This document shows positions 19,566 through 32,005 of a stretch of 64,000 bases of DNA, one piece after another. The stretch comes from Allomyces macrogynus ATCC 38327. Taxonomy: Eukaryota > Blastocladiomycota > Blastocladiomycetes > Blastocladiales > Blastocladiaceae. Below the pieces are notes generated by a model. The model saw only the letters and a program-made list of their open reading frames with translations. It was not told the DNA's origin and searched no databases. A program made the position numbers and the translations under genes. The stretch is taken from positions 925,652 through 989,651 of the forward strand of contig GG745341.1 in NCBI GenBank assembly GCA_000151295.1, written 5' to 3'. Position 1 is the stretch's first letter; each line of letters begins with the position of its first letter.

Positions 19566-21148
19566 TCAGAGCAGCCGCGGCTTGACCTTGAGCGTGCCGC
19601 CACGGAACAGGCCCGTGTGCGTCTGGTTGAGCTGCAGCCGCCGGTAGGCCTCGCGAATGTGCACGGCTTGCAACGGCGTCCGTGCTGGTGCGAGCCCACG
19701 CTGGTCGACGCCAAACAGCCGCGCGCCCGTCGCGGCACCCTGCCCCGCCGGTGGTCCTGGCGGTGCAATCGCAGCACCCACACCTCCTGCTGGTGCCGTT
19801 ATTGCTGCAGCTGCTGGAGGTGCTGGAGCTGAGCCCGTCGCCCCCAGTACTCGACCAGCCATACCGTTTATGCCCGCGTCCTCGTCGTCCCCTTGCTCGT
19901 CGTCGCCGTTGCTCGTGCCACCACCGTTGGGCATAGGCTGGATTCCGCGCAACCGGCGCTGCCGCTCGGCGAGCGCCGACTCGCGCTCGGCGTTTTCTTG
20001 CAGGAGCAGCCATTGCTGGCGGTGTTGTCGCGCCACAACAATATCGGTCGTCTCGCGCTTGACGAGCAATGCCGTCTCCGTGAGCTTGCGCACCAGCTCG
20101 TAGCACAGGAACCCAATCACGTCAATAAAATCGTCGTTGGGCTTGCTGTCCATGAGTGCCGCCATTGACGTCCATTCGCGGAACCGCTTGGCCTTGCGGT
20201 GCGTGAACGAGGCCGTCTTGCACTCCGAGTAGAACATGTACTCGGACTGCGTCATGTTGCGCGTCACGTCGTCGGCCGCCTGCAGCGCGTGGAGTGGGTG
20301 GAGAAGGTCAGTTGGGATGCTGCGGTGCCGCGGACCGGGTGCCTGTAGGGTGGACATGATGCGGTACCTTGAGCCGAATGAGCGAGTCGCGGTAGGCCTC
20401 GATGTCCTCTTCGTCCTCGTCCTCGGAATCGTCCTCGAGCAGGTCCGTGTACTCCTTGACCACTTCCCAGTTGAACTTGACGCGCTTTTTGGTCCTTCCC
20501 GTCGACTCTGTTATGCAATGTTGGCGAGCAAGTCGCGTGAGAATAAAGGTCCGAGCAGGGCATGGTCGTGCAAAGCAACGAAAAAGGACGAAGTGATTAC
20601 CGACCCGGCGCCTCCTCCTCGCCAATGTCATTGTCAATATTGGCGTCCTCCTTGACGTTCTTGCGCAAATCCTTCCAGCTCAGATAGTCCTTGAGCCGAT
20701 TCACCTTGGCGCGGTCGTGGCGGATCAGGAACACAACGTCATCGACTGTGACGAATCGTGATGAGCGCTTGCGCGCAACCGCCGAGGCCTTGGCAATCTA
20801 TATGGCCGTTTCGTCGCGTCGATCGATTCCAGACGGTGAGGAAGATGCGGGAGCACGACCGCTTTTTGGGCCACGGATTGCCGACAGCGTCGAGCGAGAA
20901 CGCGTCGGTTACGCACCAATTCCGTGACGTGCCGCTGCACAATTTCCTCGGCAAGCATGGTCACTTCGGGCAGCGCGTCCTGAACCTCGCCAAAGACATA
21001 CATCATTTGCTGGATTTCGGTTTGGTATCTATTTACGCGCCGGGCGTCGGATCCAGTTGGTCGGTCATCACTTGAGGTCACCAGTATATTTTGCTGCGGC
21101 GCGGTGCTGGGGCGGGGCTCACCTGTACTTCTTGTCGTCGACGTTCAT
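19566..21148 (-). CDS. SPT3: SPT3 homologue, SAGA histone-fold subunit
   Basis: Five exons on the minus strand: 21123-21148, 20917-21028, 20605-20788, 20368-20507 and 19566-20279, giving 391 residues. The eight-codon first exon MNVDDKKY joins in phase to RYQTEIQQMMYVFGEVQDAL, the diagnostic Spt3 start. The histone fold continues with EEIVQRHVTEL-ASAVARKRSSRFVTVDD and VVFLIRHDRAKVNRLKDYLS. Downstream blocks KRVKFNWEVV and EYMFYSECKTASFTHRKAKR with FREW and VIGFLCYELV are equally typical. Spt3 works in the SAGA coactivator complex, where it helps deliver TBP to TATA promoters. The C-terminal 120 residues are Ala/Pro-rich linker plus a basic tail. The third intron uses a GTCGGT donor; the alternative GTAATC donor breaks the frame. 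Divergent from the RJL gene by 290 bp. Confidence 0.92.
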
Positions 21149-21438
21149 GGCCGCTAAAAATGCTGGTGCTGCTGCTGCGACTCGGTGCAATTGCTGTCGT
21201 TGCCTGTGGGAATGTGCTGGCCGGCGACGTGCTTGCAGGCGGTTGGATAAAGGACTTGTAACTCGAACAAGCAATCGCGGCCATGGACAAGGAAGCCGGC
21301 TGCATCAGCCGCCACCACGTCAGCCAAAGCCCGGCACGCGTATTTGACGCGGACCCCACCGCACCGCGCCGCAGTTTGACATTAACACTTTGACACGCTG
21401 CCGTGGCGCGCCATTCTTTTCTCTCGCTTCCCGAAAAC

Positions 21439-22498
21439 ATGGCCGACAAACACTGCCCGCAATCGACAGGAGATGATACAAGCACCGAGAAAGACTGTGG
21501 CCCCGCCAGTGCCCGCCCTGCCCGACCAGCTGTGACAACGACGACAGCCGAGCGGCACGCGCGCGCTCTTGCTGCACTAAACCGCCGGTTCGGGACGCGA
21601 CAGCGCACGGACGCAACACCAAGGATCAAGATTGTCACGCTGGGCGACGCGGCGTCTGGCAAGTCGTGTTTGATTCGCCGATACTGCGAGCGAAGGGTAG
21701 GTGGCGGTTACTGTGCCGCGTTGAGTTCCTGGGTCTCACGCTGCGCACGCTACCGGTTCGCCAGTATACGTCCAAGTACATTGCAACCATTGGCATCGAC
21801 TACGGCCTACGACAAGTCCTTGTGCGGGACCAGCCCGGTGCGTCGGCGCTCAATCTCAAACCGGAGAACGTCACCTCACGCTTGCTCAGCAGTCAAGGTC
21901 AATTTTTGGGACATGGCCGGCGACCGATCCTACTTCCACATTCGCAACGAGTTCTATCGTGACACGCACGGCGTACGCCATGTTCTCCACCAGTTAGTTT
22001 CGAGGGAATCGCCAGCTCACCGTCGTTCCGTGCAGGTCATCTTGACGTTTGACGTGACGGTCAAGAAGTCGTTTTCGGCACTCGAAACTTGGGCCAAGGA
22101 ACTCGCTGCTTGCTCACGCCCTACTGCAACCGCCGACGGCGCCGAAATCTCGGCAAGTGGGTTTGCGCTGGTTCTGGTCGGGAACAAGATCGATGCTCCC
22201 AAGCGCGCCATTTCGCGCGACGATGCGGAGGCACTCGCTCGGCGACTCGGGTGCCCGTAAGATTTGCATTTCAGTGCCAGTTTGTGGAGCGGGGGCTGAC
22301 CGACTTTCACTGACCCTCCTCGCCTTTCCTTCTAGCTACGTCGAGTGCTCAGCCAAGACGGGCGAGAACGTGGATGCTCTCTTTGACCGCTTGTTTGAAG
22401 CCGTCGTGGATCGACTGCTTGGTGGAGGGCAAGCAGTGGGACGAACTGACATTGATTCTAGACTTGAATCTGCGGCGGCGCTGGTGGCACTCGAGTAG
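21439..22498 (+). CDS. RJL: RJL (Rab-like, DNAJC27-type) small GTPase without J domain
   Basis: Five exons, 21439-21696, 21765-21837, 21893-21972, 22036-22256 and 22336-22498, encode 264 residues. After a disordered 65-residue N-terminus come RIKIVTLGDAASGKSCLIRR (P-loop), KYIATIGIDYG (switch I), VKVNFWDMAGDRSYFHIRNE (switch II, with DxAG), LVLVGNKIDA (guanine specificity) and VECSAKTGENV. The IGIDYG and FWDMAG variants identify the RJL family rather than ordinary Rabs. RJL presence correlates with possession of a flagellar apparatus in eukaryotes. The protein stops soon after the GTPase fold, so it has neither the C-terminal J domain of vertebrate DNAJC27 nor a prenylation cysteine. The third intron contains TCTCCACC. 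Confidence 0.9.
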
Positions 22499-22844
22499 TG
22501 AGTGGATCCTAATCAAATCGAAAACAGGTGTATTTCTCTGAGCGACACTGGCAAAAGTGGGGAGGAGTGTCGCAAAAACAACAAGAACAACAACAACAAA
22601 AAGTCACAGAGCGCATTCCTCTGCCCCCCCCCCCCCCCCTCCCCCCGCGAATCCAAACCAAAAAATGCAGGACGAATTCGAATCGAATCAAAGGCATTCC
22701 ATTTCCACCACTCGTACGTCTCCGCATTTGAACGCAAGCACTTCCCTCCAAGACATAAAAGAACGAAAACAGAACGAAGCACGCCCAAACGCAACGCAAC
22801 GCAACACGCAACGCAACACGCAACGTCAACGCCACCGTTCCCAC
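22499..22844. other. convergent 3' region with homopolymer and short repeats
   Basis: Lies between the stops of RJL and the HYDIN-like gene. It contains AAC/CAA-rich sequence, an uninterrupted C16 run at 22624-22639 followed by T and C6, and an ACGCA/ACACGCA tandem array at about 22789-22827. No gene. Confidence 0.6.
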
Positions 22845-25800
22845 TCAATTCCCGGCACTCACCACTCCGCCAGCCCCGCCTACGCCCGCGCCGTTGCCAT
22901 TGGGTCCGCCGCCGAGCTTCTTGGCATGGTAGAGCTTGCGCAGCGACTCAACGACCGGGTGCGGCACCGTGAAAAACGACAAAAAGTACCGCAGCGCATC
23001 GAGCCACATGTCGTCGGCGTCGAGTGCGGGCGTGTGGGCCAAGATGCTCGCAAAAATCAGCGACGCGAGGTGCAGGACGTGGTCGACGGTCGCCGTGATC
23101 GTGGCCATGTAGACGAGCTGGTCAATCAAGACGCGGAACTGGAAGAAAATGGCGTCGTTGGGCGTGGGCGTGGTCGTGAAGAGCAGGCTCGGATCGGCAT
23201 TGAGCGCGCGCAGCAGCAAGTAGGCATCGGCCTCGAGCGCCGTGAAACTCGGCGACGTGCGCGTGTTCCACCACTGCAGTGAAAAATCGTCGAGCCACCC
23301 GAGCGACAGCTTGAGCGTCACAAACGTGCGCTCCGTGCACCGCCACCGGTTATAGACCAGCATGTGCTCCTGCACGTACTTTTCGCGCCGCAAAGCGTCG
23401 AGCTGCCGTTGCGCCTCGTCAATGTTCAGCTTGACGCGCACGCGCCGGTGCTCGCCGGGCGCCAGCGTGACGACGGGGGCCTCCTCGAGCAGGAACAGGG
23501 TCGCGCCCGGCATGACCATCTCCACGTGCAGCGGATGCTCGTCATCGAGGTTCATGATCGTCAAGTCCTGCCACGGCTGCGCGCACACGATCCGCGACCC
23601 GTCCTCGGTCACCGACGCCGACAGGACCGCCTCCGGATGCGGACACTTGAGCTGCGGCGGCCGGCATGTGGCCTTGACGTGAATCACCTGCTGGTAGTCG
23701 CGGACCAACCGGCAGTTGACGACAATGTCAAACTCTTTCACCTCGACGTCGGGCGACAGCAACTGGCCAAACCCAGAGTGCGCCGCGGCCCACTGCAGGT
23801 CGTTCGGCGGACTTGTTTGGCCCACGGGCAATGGCGTCGCCAGCTGACCCGTTGGCGCCGTCGGGCCTGGCGCCGGCCGCAACCTCAGGTACACGCGCGT
23901 CGACGACTCGGCGGGCACGACGACCGTGCGGAACAGCTTGGGGATCGACTTGGATGTCGAGAACAGCACCTCGGTCACGTCGCTTGGTGCCAAATTTCGC
24001 AGCTTGAGCGTAAACTCGAGCGGAATCGGCTCGCGGTTGTGGATAATGAAGCTGCGCGACGAGTAGTCGTGGCCGTAGTAGACGTTTTCAAAGAAAATGT
24101 TGGGCGAGTCGTCGAGCCCATTGCACACGAGCTCAAACGCGCGCGACTTGCGCACATTGACGCGTGCCACGACCTCGAGGCTCACCTTGATGTACTTGTG
24201 GTCGTGCGGATAGTCGACGTTCTCGATGATCAGGTACGTGTAGAAGACGTTGCGGATGTTGGTGTTGAACGACAGCGTGATCGATTGCGACTTGGACCCG
24301 CTCGGGTCGAGCACGCCCTCATTCTTGCTCACCGACAGCCATTCGGCCGGGTCCGGCGGTATCCCCTTGACGCGGAATTGGCACTTGACCGACTTGTTGA
24401 GCTCCAAGACGAGTTTGCGCGTCACGTTGCCCGACCCGAGATCCTGCTGCCCCAAGTCGAGCTCGTAGAGCTTGCCCTTACGCGGGCACCCCTTGAGACT
24501 GATGATTTCGTCGGCGTCGGCACCCACCACGTCCGGCATGAGCAACGCCGACACGGGTTCCGGCGCGACCACGGGTTCCGTGACACGCAGCTTGACCGAT
24601 TTGGACGTGGACTTGACGCTTGCGCGGTCCTGGAAATGCACAAAGAACACGTCGCCCGACTCGTCCGGATCGTACTTGACGAGGTCCAATGGCACTTGCA
24701 CGCACGTCGATGGAGGCACCTGTACCGACTTGGGCACATGCACCTCGCACGGGCCGATATCGTGTAGCATTTCGAGACTCACGCCGAGGTCCAGGGCATG
24801 GTGCGGCGAGAGGTTGGTCACGGCAATCGTCGTGGACGCGCCGACCGACACGTTGATCGTCGCGCCCTCAACATCAAACATGCCATGCTCAACGAGGCTG
24901 CCGCGCACGGGCACAATGAACCGGCCGTCCTCGTTCTCGATCGACACCTGGCCGAGCTGGATTCCCGAGTCGGACAGGAGCCACTTGGGTGTATTCGACT
25001 TGAGCCGCGCCGAGTCGAGGACCACGGCCTTGACCTTGACCTCAATGCTGCCGTTGCCTGGCAGCGTCAACCAGTTGATGGGCGAGTTGGAGAACCGCGA
25101 CAGGACTTGGAGTTGCACGAGGTCGGCAAGCGGCTGAATCAGCTCGACGGCGACCGTGATGCGCACTTCGTACGGCTGCGGGTTGCTGAGCGTGCACCAC
25201 GCGTCGAGCGACGCGCCCGTCAGATTGGGAACGGGGATCGACGGCAGCAGCAGCGCGCGGTCCGCGTCAAGGTCCCCACCAGACACGGTCAGGTCGAGGC
25301 ACGTCACTTTCGCCGTCACGGGCACGGTCATCGTGTTGGCCGGATTGACCAAATTGCTGACCGTTACGTTCCATTCGTGGTGGCCGCCGGCCAAGTGCGT
25401 CGAGTCGAGCTCGAGGACCAGGTCGGCGCTCGCGTACGGCTCGAGATCGAGCACGGGTGGGCCCAGGTACCGGATTGGCGAGGGGCACTGCACGGCGAGC
25501 TGGCACGGGCACGACGCACCGTTCTTGACAGTGACCGTGAACGACGGTTGCTCGCCGCGGCGCGCCTTGACGTGCACCTGCTTGGAAGCGACTTCGGCGC
25601 GCGAGATGCAGTAGTACCCGAGCATTTCCACGACTTTCACGACCTGCTCGTCCGTCTCGTGACAAAACACCATGATGCCGCGAATCTTGATGGTGCGCCC
25701 TTGGTTGAGCGCGGCCACGTCGTCGTCGGTCAGCTGCGGTGGCGGTTCCGGCGCCTGAACTTGGCACGACCACGAAATGTTGGGCGGCACAATCATGATG

Positions 25801-28800
25801 GGACTGCATGGCGCCCACTTGGCCGCGGCGGGCGCACCAGCGAGCTTGATCGTCGGGTCCATGGCCGTCAGCGAGGCCTTGGAGTCGCTGCACGCAAACA
25901 GCCGCAGTTCGTGGCCCGACTCGTTGGTGAACCGAATCTGCTGCGCTGATGCGCCAGGGGTCATGACGAGCCGGCCTGCGGGTCCACCGGGGTAGACGTA
26001 AATGTGGTTCCACTGGATCAGCGGCAGCGGGACGGGCGGGGTCGTGCTCGCGACGAGCACCGGTGCGGGCGGCAAATGCGCGGTCGCAGCAATATCGAGC
26101 TGGTGCGGGTCCACGAGCAGTGTGATCACCACCTGTGTCGACACGTCGGGGCAGTGCACGTTGGTGATGGTCAAGGTCTCGTAAATGTACCCGAACCCGC
26201 GCGCGCGAATCGTGAGCGTGACGGTGCCGCGCGACGACGCGACGGTGCCGTCAGGATTGGCCGCGGCATCGCTGCCTTGCAATATGGCCGGGTACTCGTG
26301 CACGTGAATCACGTCTGGGTTCGAGCTCGTGAGCGTGTAGTGCAGCGGCATCTTGTCGGACAAGTTGTAGACGGTCACGGCCGCCGTCAGGTCCTGAATC
26401 TCCGTGATCGCGCCGAGGTTCATGAATGTGGAGGAGACGCTGAACATGGACTGGCCAGTGACGGCCTGGAACCTGAGGTGCTGCGTGCAAATCTCGTCGC
26501 TTGATGCGGCGCTCGCGCACAGGAATTTGAACCCGCCCACGAGCGACCGCGACTCGTACGTGACGAGCGATTTCTTGCCGACCATGATGGGCAGCTGCGA
26601 CGCCAGGTTGGGCTGCACGGCCAGATACCCGACGACCGTCTGACCCGGCCTAAGCGGCACGTCGGCCAAGGGCGCCTGGCACCCGGCATCGACAAACATG
26701 ACTGCTTGCTGCGAGAGCGTGCTCACGACCGACACCTTGACAGGCTCGGGCATCGTGTTGGTAATGTCGACGGCCGCGCGCACCGTGTACTTTTTCGACG
26801 TGTAGCAGTAGCCCAAGTCAATGTCGGCAATCGGGTCCGCGTCCGGGTTGTCGTGTGGCCTGAGCACGAGCCCATCCTTGTAGACGGCCGTGAAGTGCAC
26901 GGCAAACGAGAGCGTCTGGCCCTGGTTTTGCACGTCAATCTTGTACATTTGCTTGCCGCTCGTCGTCGGGACAATCGTCGCGTTGATGACTTTGCGGTCA
27001 TTAGGTGCCACTTGACCGTGCCGCTCGGCCTCGCCCACCGCTGGATCCTCGGTGCTGTACTCGACGGGCACGGCGTTGTTGTTGATGAGAACAAAATAAA
27101 ACGAGCCCTCTTGCCCAATCGTAAACTTGCCGAGCTCCACGACGGGCGTCTCGAGCGTCAAGGGTCGTGGCGGTGGCGGCGGCACCGGCGCGGCCACAAT
27201 TGCCGACGCCGGCAAGCGGTCGAAATGGTCCAACTCGGGCAAGTCAGGCCGGTCGGCATCAGGCCGGAGCACTGAAGGCGGACTCGGGAGCGCAAACGGC
27301 GGCACAGCCGTGGGCGGGCTGATGCGCGCGCCGCTGCCGTGGTCGAGCGAGTCAATGAACGCGGCCTGGTCGTAGCACACGACACACGAGTACGGCACCT
27401 TCTTCAGGATATCCGTGTTCTTGTGGTGGTGGATGTAGATGAAGCCGGAGCACGGCACGGTGCCCGCAGCCGGCTGCTGCTGCTTGGTCAGGGTCTTGGG
27501 GCGCACGACGACGGCAATTTTCTTGATCGTGTGCGGCTCGACGGGCAGCGTGAGCGACCAGGCCTTCCGGTCGGCCGGGAACGGCGTCGGAATCACCTCG
27601 TCCTGGCTCGTCGAGACAATCATGTCGGTGCCGCGGCGCAGCTTGCTGATGGTCTCCGTAATCTTGTCGACCTTGTCCTTGCGGCCCTTGCGCTTGGCAA
27701 TCTTGAGTTTTTGCTCGAGCGATTCGATCTTCTCCTCGACGTCCTCGACCTGGTGCTCGATCGTTTCCGACTTCACGGCGCCAAACTCGAAGTGCAGGTA
27801 CTCGTCGGCCTCCTCGACGCGCACCGTGAACGTGCGAGTCTGGCGGTGCGTGTTGTGCAGCGTGACGATGCGCGCGACCGAGTACTCGTTGACGAGGCAC
27901 ACACCAAAGTCCAGCGACTCGGTATGGATTGAAAACGAGTCGGGCTTCTTGACCTGCGCCTTGAGCAGGATCACCTGCGAGTTTTCTGGGTTCATGACGT
28001 TCTCGACCGTCATCTTCTCGAAAAACCCGCCGGGCATACTCGGCTGGAACGCAAACGTGACTTCGCGCGCGCCGTGCGGCTGAATGATGCCGAGCCGGTG
28101 GTCAATGACGAGGTCGCCCGACGCGATACTGCCCGACTTCTTGATCGAGTAGAGCACGGGCACATCGGCCTTGTTGCGCACGACCATCGTCTTGTGCATT
28201 TCCGACTGCAGCTCAACGTTGCCGAAATTGATGTTGCGCTGGCCGACTTCGAGCGTACAAGGGCACAGGACCGCGCGCACCAGAAACTCGCGCACCGGCA
28301 GGATCTCCGGATGGTTCGGCAGTTGCGCAGCATCGTAGTCGACGAGCTGGAACAGCAGCCTCGCATCGAGCTTCTTGCGCCGCTCCTTGATCCCGGGCGC
28401 CGTCAGGACGGCAATAAACTCAACGTCCTTTTCCGGCGGGATCGTGACTTTGCTCGTCGTGACGGGCACCAGGTCGCCGGCACGCATTGCCTGGTCGAGC
28501 GACTTGCGCAGCGCGAGCGTGAGCTTGACGTACTTCTGCTCCATGGCGACCGGGAACACGGGAAGGTTCGCGATGTTGATGTGCTCAAGAATGCGCACGA
28601 CTTCGTCGACGGTGCTGACGAGCGCCGACCCGGACGCTGCCGTGGCCTTGACCTGCGCCTGCTTTTTCGGGACCGCCAAGTCGAGGTAGGCCGGCGTCTC
28701 GGCATTGCTCGGGACCAGCAAGTCCGAGTTGGTGCGCTTGATGGTCTTGCGGTCGGCCATGTCCTCAAACACGTGCTTCTTTTCCTGCAGCGACATTTTC

Positions 28801-31800
28801 TGCGGCCGCGACGCACGCTTCGTATAAAGCTGAATGTGCTCGTGCGACGAGGCAATGTGCAGCGTCAAGTCGCGCGGGCTGATGTTCTGCACCGAAAACG
28901 TGCGCACCGAGTAGTGGTTGCCCACGACACACCCGAAATCGAGGAAATTCGTTGACTTGGGTGTCATGATCCGGTAGAAGAGCGAGTGCCAGGTAATCCG
29001 CTGCTTGTCGATGTTCGTCGACCGCACTTCCACAATCTGGTCGTTGCGCCGGTTAAGCAGGTTCATGACAGTGATTTGTTTGCGGTAGTCGGGGTTCACC
29101 TTGCGCGGGTAAATGTCAATCTTGACCTCGACCGCTTGCCGCGGAGCAATCGCCAGGTCGTCGCGGTGGCACGACAGCACTTTCGACGCAAAGGACAGCT
29201 CGACGCGCGCGGCAATGTCCGACAAGTTGTGGATCTTGATCGGCAGCGACTTGAGCGTGCCGACGTCCGTGTCGCCAAACTGCACGATCGAGGGCGTGAC
29301 CGAAATGAACGACGTGCACGACCGAGCCTTGCACTGCACGACCTTGCGCTCCTTGCCGTAGTGCAGGACCACGCGGAACGCGCGCTTCACGAGGTGGCCT
29401 GCATTGTAGTCGTCGGCGTTGGCGCGCTCCGGGTTGTACGAGACCAAGATCGTGCGCTCCGACCCGGGCTTGAGCATCAGCTCCTCGATGTGCTGCGGCC
29501 CGCGCGTTGGCGACCCGTGATCACCACCGGCACCACCGGCAGTCGGGGCGCCGGTACTCGTCGGACTCGTACCGGACGGCAATGACGTGCCTGTCCCCGC
29601 GCCGGCACTTGCGAGCCCAACACTCGACCCGCCCGCGCCCGACAGGGAGCTGAGTCCGAGCCCGACAGGCGCCGAGGTGCTGCCCGTGGCGTTCGTCGAT
29701 GCCGGCAGCGACGCAAGCGACGGATACGACCGCGCTGAGACCATCGACTCCGAATCCGAATCTTCGTCGTCGGCATCGACGAAATGGTGGTGGCCCGAAA
29801 TGTGCGTGCCGCCAGTGCGGCGTGCCGACGTGGGTCGCGGGGACGGCGACGACGCGTCTGACGCTGACTCCATCGACACCGACCGCGTCGGGACGGGCGA
29901 TCCGGTCCGCGACGAGGTCGCACTCACGCCACCGGTCCCACCACCAATATTCGGGCTCCCGCGCCGCCCGACCGTCGGGCTGCCGTACCCCCCACCACCG
30001 CGCGCGTGTCCCGTTGACGACGTCCCGTGCGACCGCGGCCCGGCAGCGCTCACGACCGCGTCGGTGCGCATCATGGCGTCAATTGTCGGATCCAGCGCCA
30101 AGTCGAGCGTTTGCTGCTGGACATTGAACACGACCATACCCGGCGCGTCGCCCTCGGTCGCGAACCGCACGTCGACGGGGCTCTCCGAGACGTTCTTCAC
30201 GACAAGTTTCGCGGTATTCCAGGTACCCGCGCAAATATCGCCGAAATCGAGCTGCGACCCGGAGAGCAGAACGAGCGACTCTTCGCGCTCGGCCGATCGC
30301 ACGACGCAGTGCACGCGCACGACCTCAACGTTATTCGCGTCGTTGGCGTTTTCGAGCTGCAGCTCGTACGAAAAGTCGCCGGTCTGCGGCGGCTTGTAGG
30401 TGACGCGCACGCGGCAGTACGAGTAGGCCGGGATCGGCTTGCTCGGGTCAATGGGCTCGCCTGGCACATGGAAAAATGAGCGTGGCGATCAGTTCGATGC
30501 TCACGACCCTCACCACCAATGAACAAAGAGATAAAAAACGAACCCGTGTTGTAGTCGCAAAACGACAGGCACGACGGTACGTCGGCCGTGTTCATGACCC
30601 AGTAGAGGTCCACCTCCGACCGATTCCAGACAGTGAAGTCGCGTAGGAACGTGCCGCCCAAGACGCAGTCTTCGAACAACAGACCGTTCTGCGCCACGTC
30701 CGACCACAGGACCGACTCGCACACGCGCGCCTTGAATTTGACCGCCGTGTGGAAATCGGCACGTTGCGACAGCGGCAGCGTGCCAGCTGTACCGGGCGTG
30801 GCTGATGCGGATCGCACGGGTGCCGTCGTTGGTTCGGCCGTGTCGGCGGAAGATGACGCGTCAACAGGTGATGCGGACACGGGCGACGTGACCGTCTCGT
30901 CATTGGCCGCGGCTGGTGGCGGACGCAGCGTCGATTCGCGGAACCCGTAAAACATGACCATTCCCGACACTGAGACAAAGTCGTGTGTTGCATCGTCGCT
31001 GGGCGAGGCCGACGACGACGCGATACCCGGTGTGGTCCCACCCACAGCCGCACCGCTCCCACTGGCGTGCGTTTCCGGTGGATTCGGCAAGAACGCGAGA
31101 ATGACGCGACACGTCTCAAACGGATCAAGGTGCAACTCGTCAATGTGGTTGACGTAGTTGAACAGCTGGTTCGACTCGTATGGTCCACCGCTCGCGTACG
31201 CGCCAAGTGCCGCCGCTGTCGCCGTGTTCGTGGTCGCGACCAGGTGGAGCGGGTGTGGCGCAGCGCCATGATGCGCGCCGCTACCAGTCCCACCAGCACC
31301 GGCACCTGCGCCGCCGCTGCCCGTAGCACTCGCCGACTGCAGGTTCGGCACGAGCTCAAACGGCGTGCTGGCGCCGCTCAAGTGCGCATCGGGCAGTGAC
31401 GTGAGCGACGTGGCCGAGAGCGGCGAGTAGAGGAGCGAAGCGCGCGACGAAAACGACGTGGACGAGACTGTTTTCGTCAACGACGGCGGGTTCGACGCAG
31501 ACCCCGTGGTGGGCGTGTCGGCCAAGGGTAAAGGAGGCGGCGGGAGCGGCGGCGGCGGTATTGCGACGCCCGACCCCGAGACGGCCGCGGCAGCAGCGGC
31601 AGCAGCGGCTTCCACAGCCCAGGCCGCGTTGACGGCACCCTCGATCGGGTCGGGATCGGGCAGGTTTTCATTGGTCAGCTGGAACGCGACCTGCGCGCCG
31701 AGATTCGACCGCAGTTTGATGACGAGCGGCTCGGCGCAGAGCGAACGGATCGAGAACCGGTGCAGCGCGTGCAGACCGTTCCAGTAGACCTGGTCGAGCT

Positions 31801-32005
31801 CGAGTTTCGCGGGCAGCGAGACTTCAAAGAGCGGCGTTTTCACGGGCGTCGCGGAACTGGCCGACGTGCCGCCGCTGCTGCCGGTCGTGGCCATGACGGA
31901 CGGGACGGTGCCGGCAAAGCTGTTGGTGCGCGACGTCGGCGCCACGGCAGGCGTCGTGCTCGCCGACGAGGTGGACGACGGCGGGGCGCGCGCGACGGGG
32001 ATCAT
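22845..32005 (-). CDS. giant HYDIN-like ASH/MSP-domain protein, probably ciliary
   Basis: Two exons, 30544-32005 and 22845-30460, are joined across an 83-nt intron with phase agreement, giving about 3,025 residues. The protein is a chain of immunoglobulin-like ASH/MSP beta-sandwich repeats. The recurring pattern is a strand with FG followed by an xNxS/T strand: LDFGDICAG..VVKNVS, LDFGCVVGNHYSVRTFSVQN, INFGNVELQSE..VVRNKAD, LDFGVCLVNEYSVARIVTLH and others. One highly charged helix near residue 1400 (VEEKIESLEQKLKIAKRKG) interrupts the array. The last 170 residues are helical. The first 487 residues are Ser/Ala/Pro-rich with one ASH-like segment. HYDIN, CFAP47, CFAP65 and DLEC1 share this architecture and act in the axoneme or central pair. 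I cannot assign one of these names. An ATG at 32005 is chosen because upstream sequence is a (CT)n leader. Confidence 0.82.

Noticed and set aside
23364..24767. 467-residue plus-strand frame opposite the HYDIN-like gene
   Set aside because: Arg/Val/Leu/His-rich antisense shadow; many similar frames occur opposite every long exon here.
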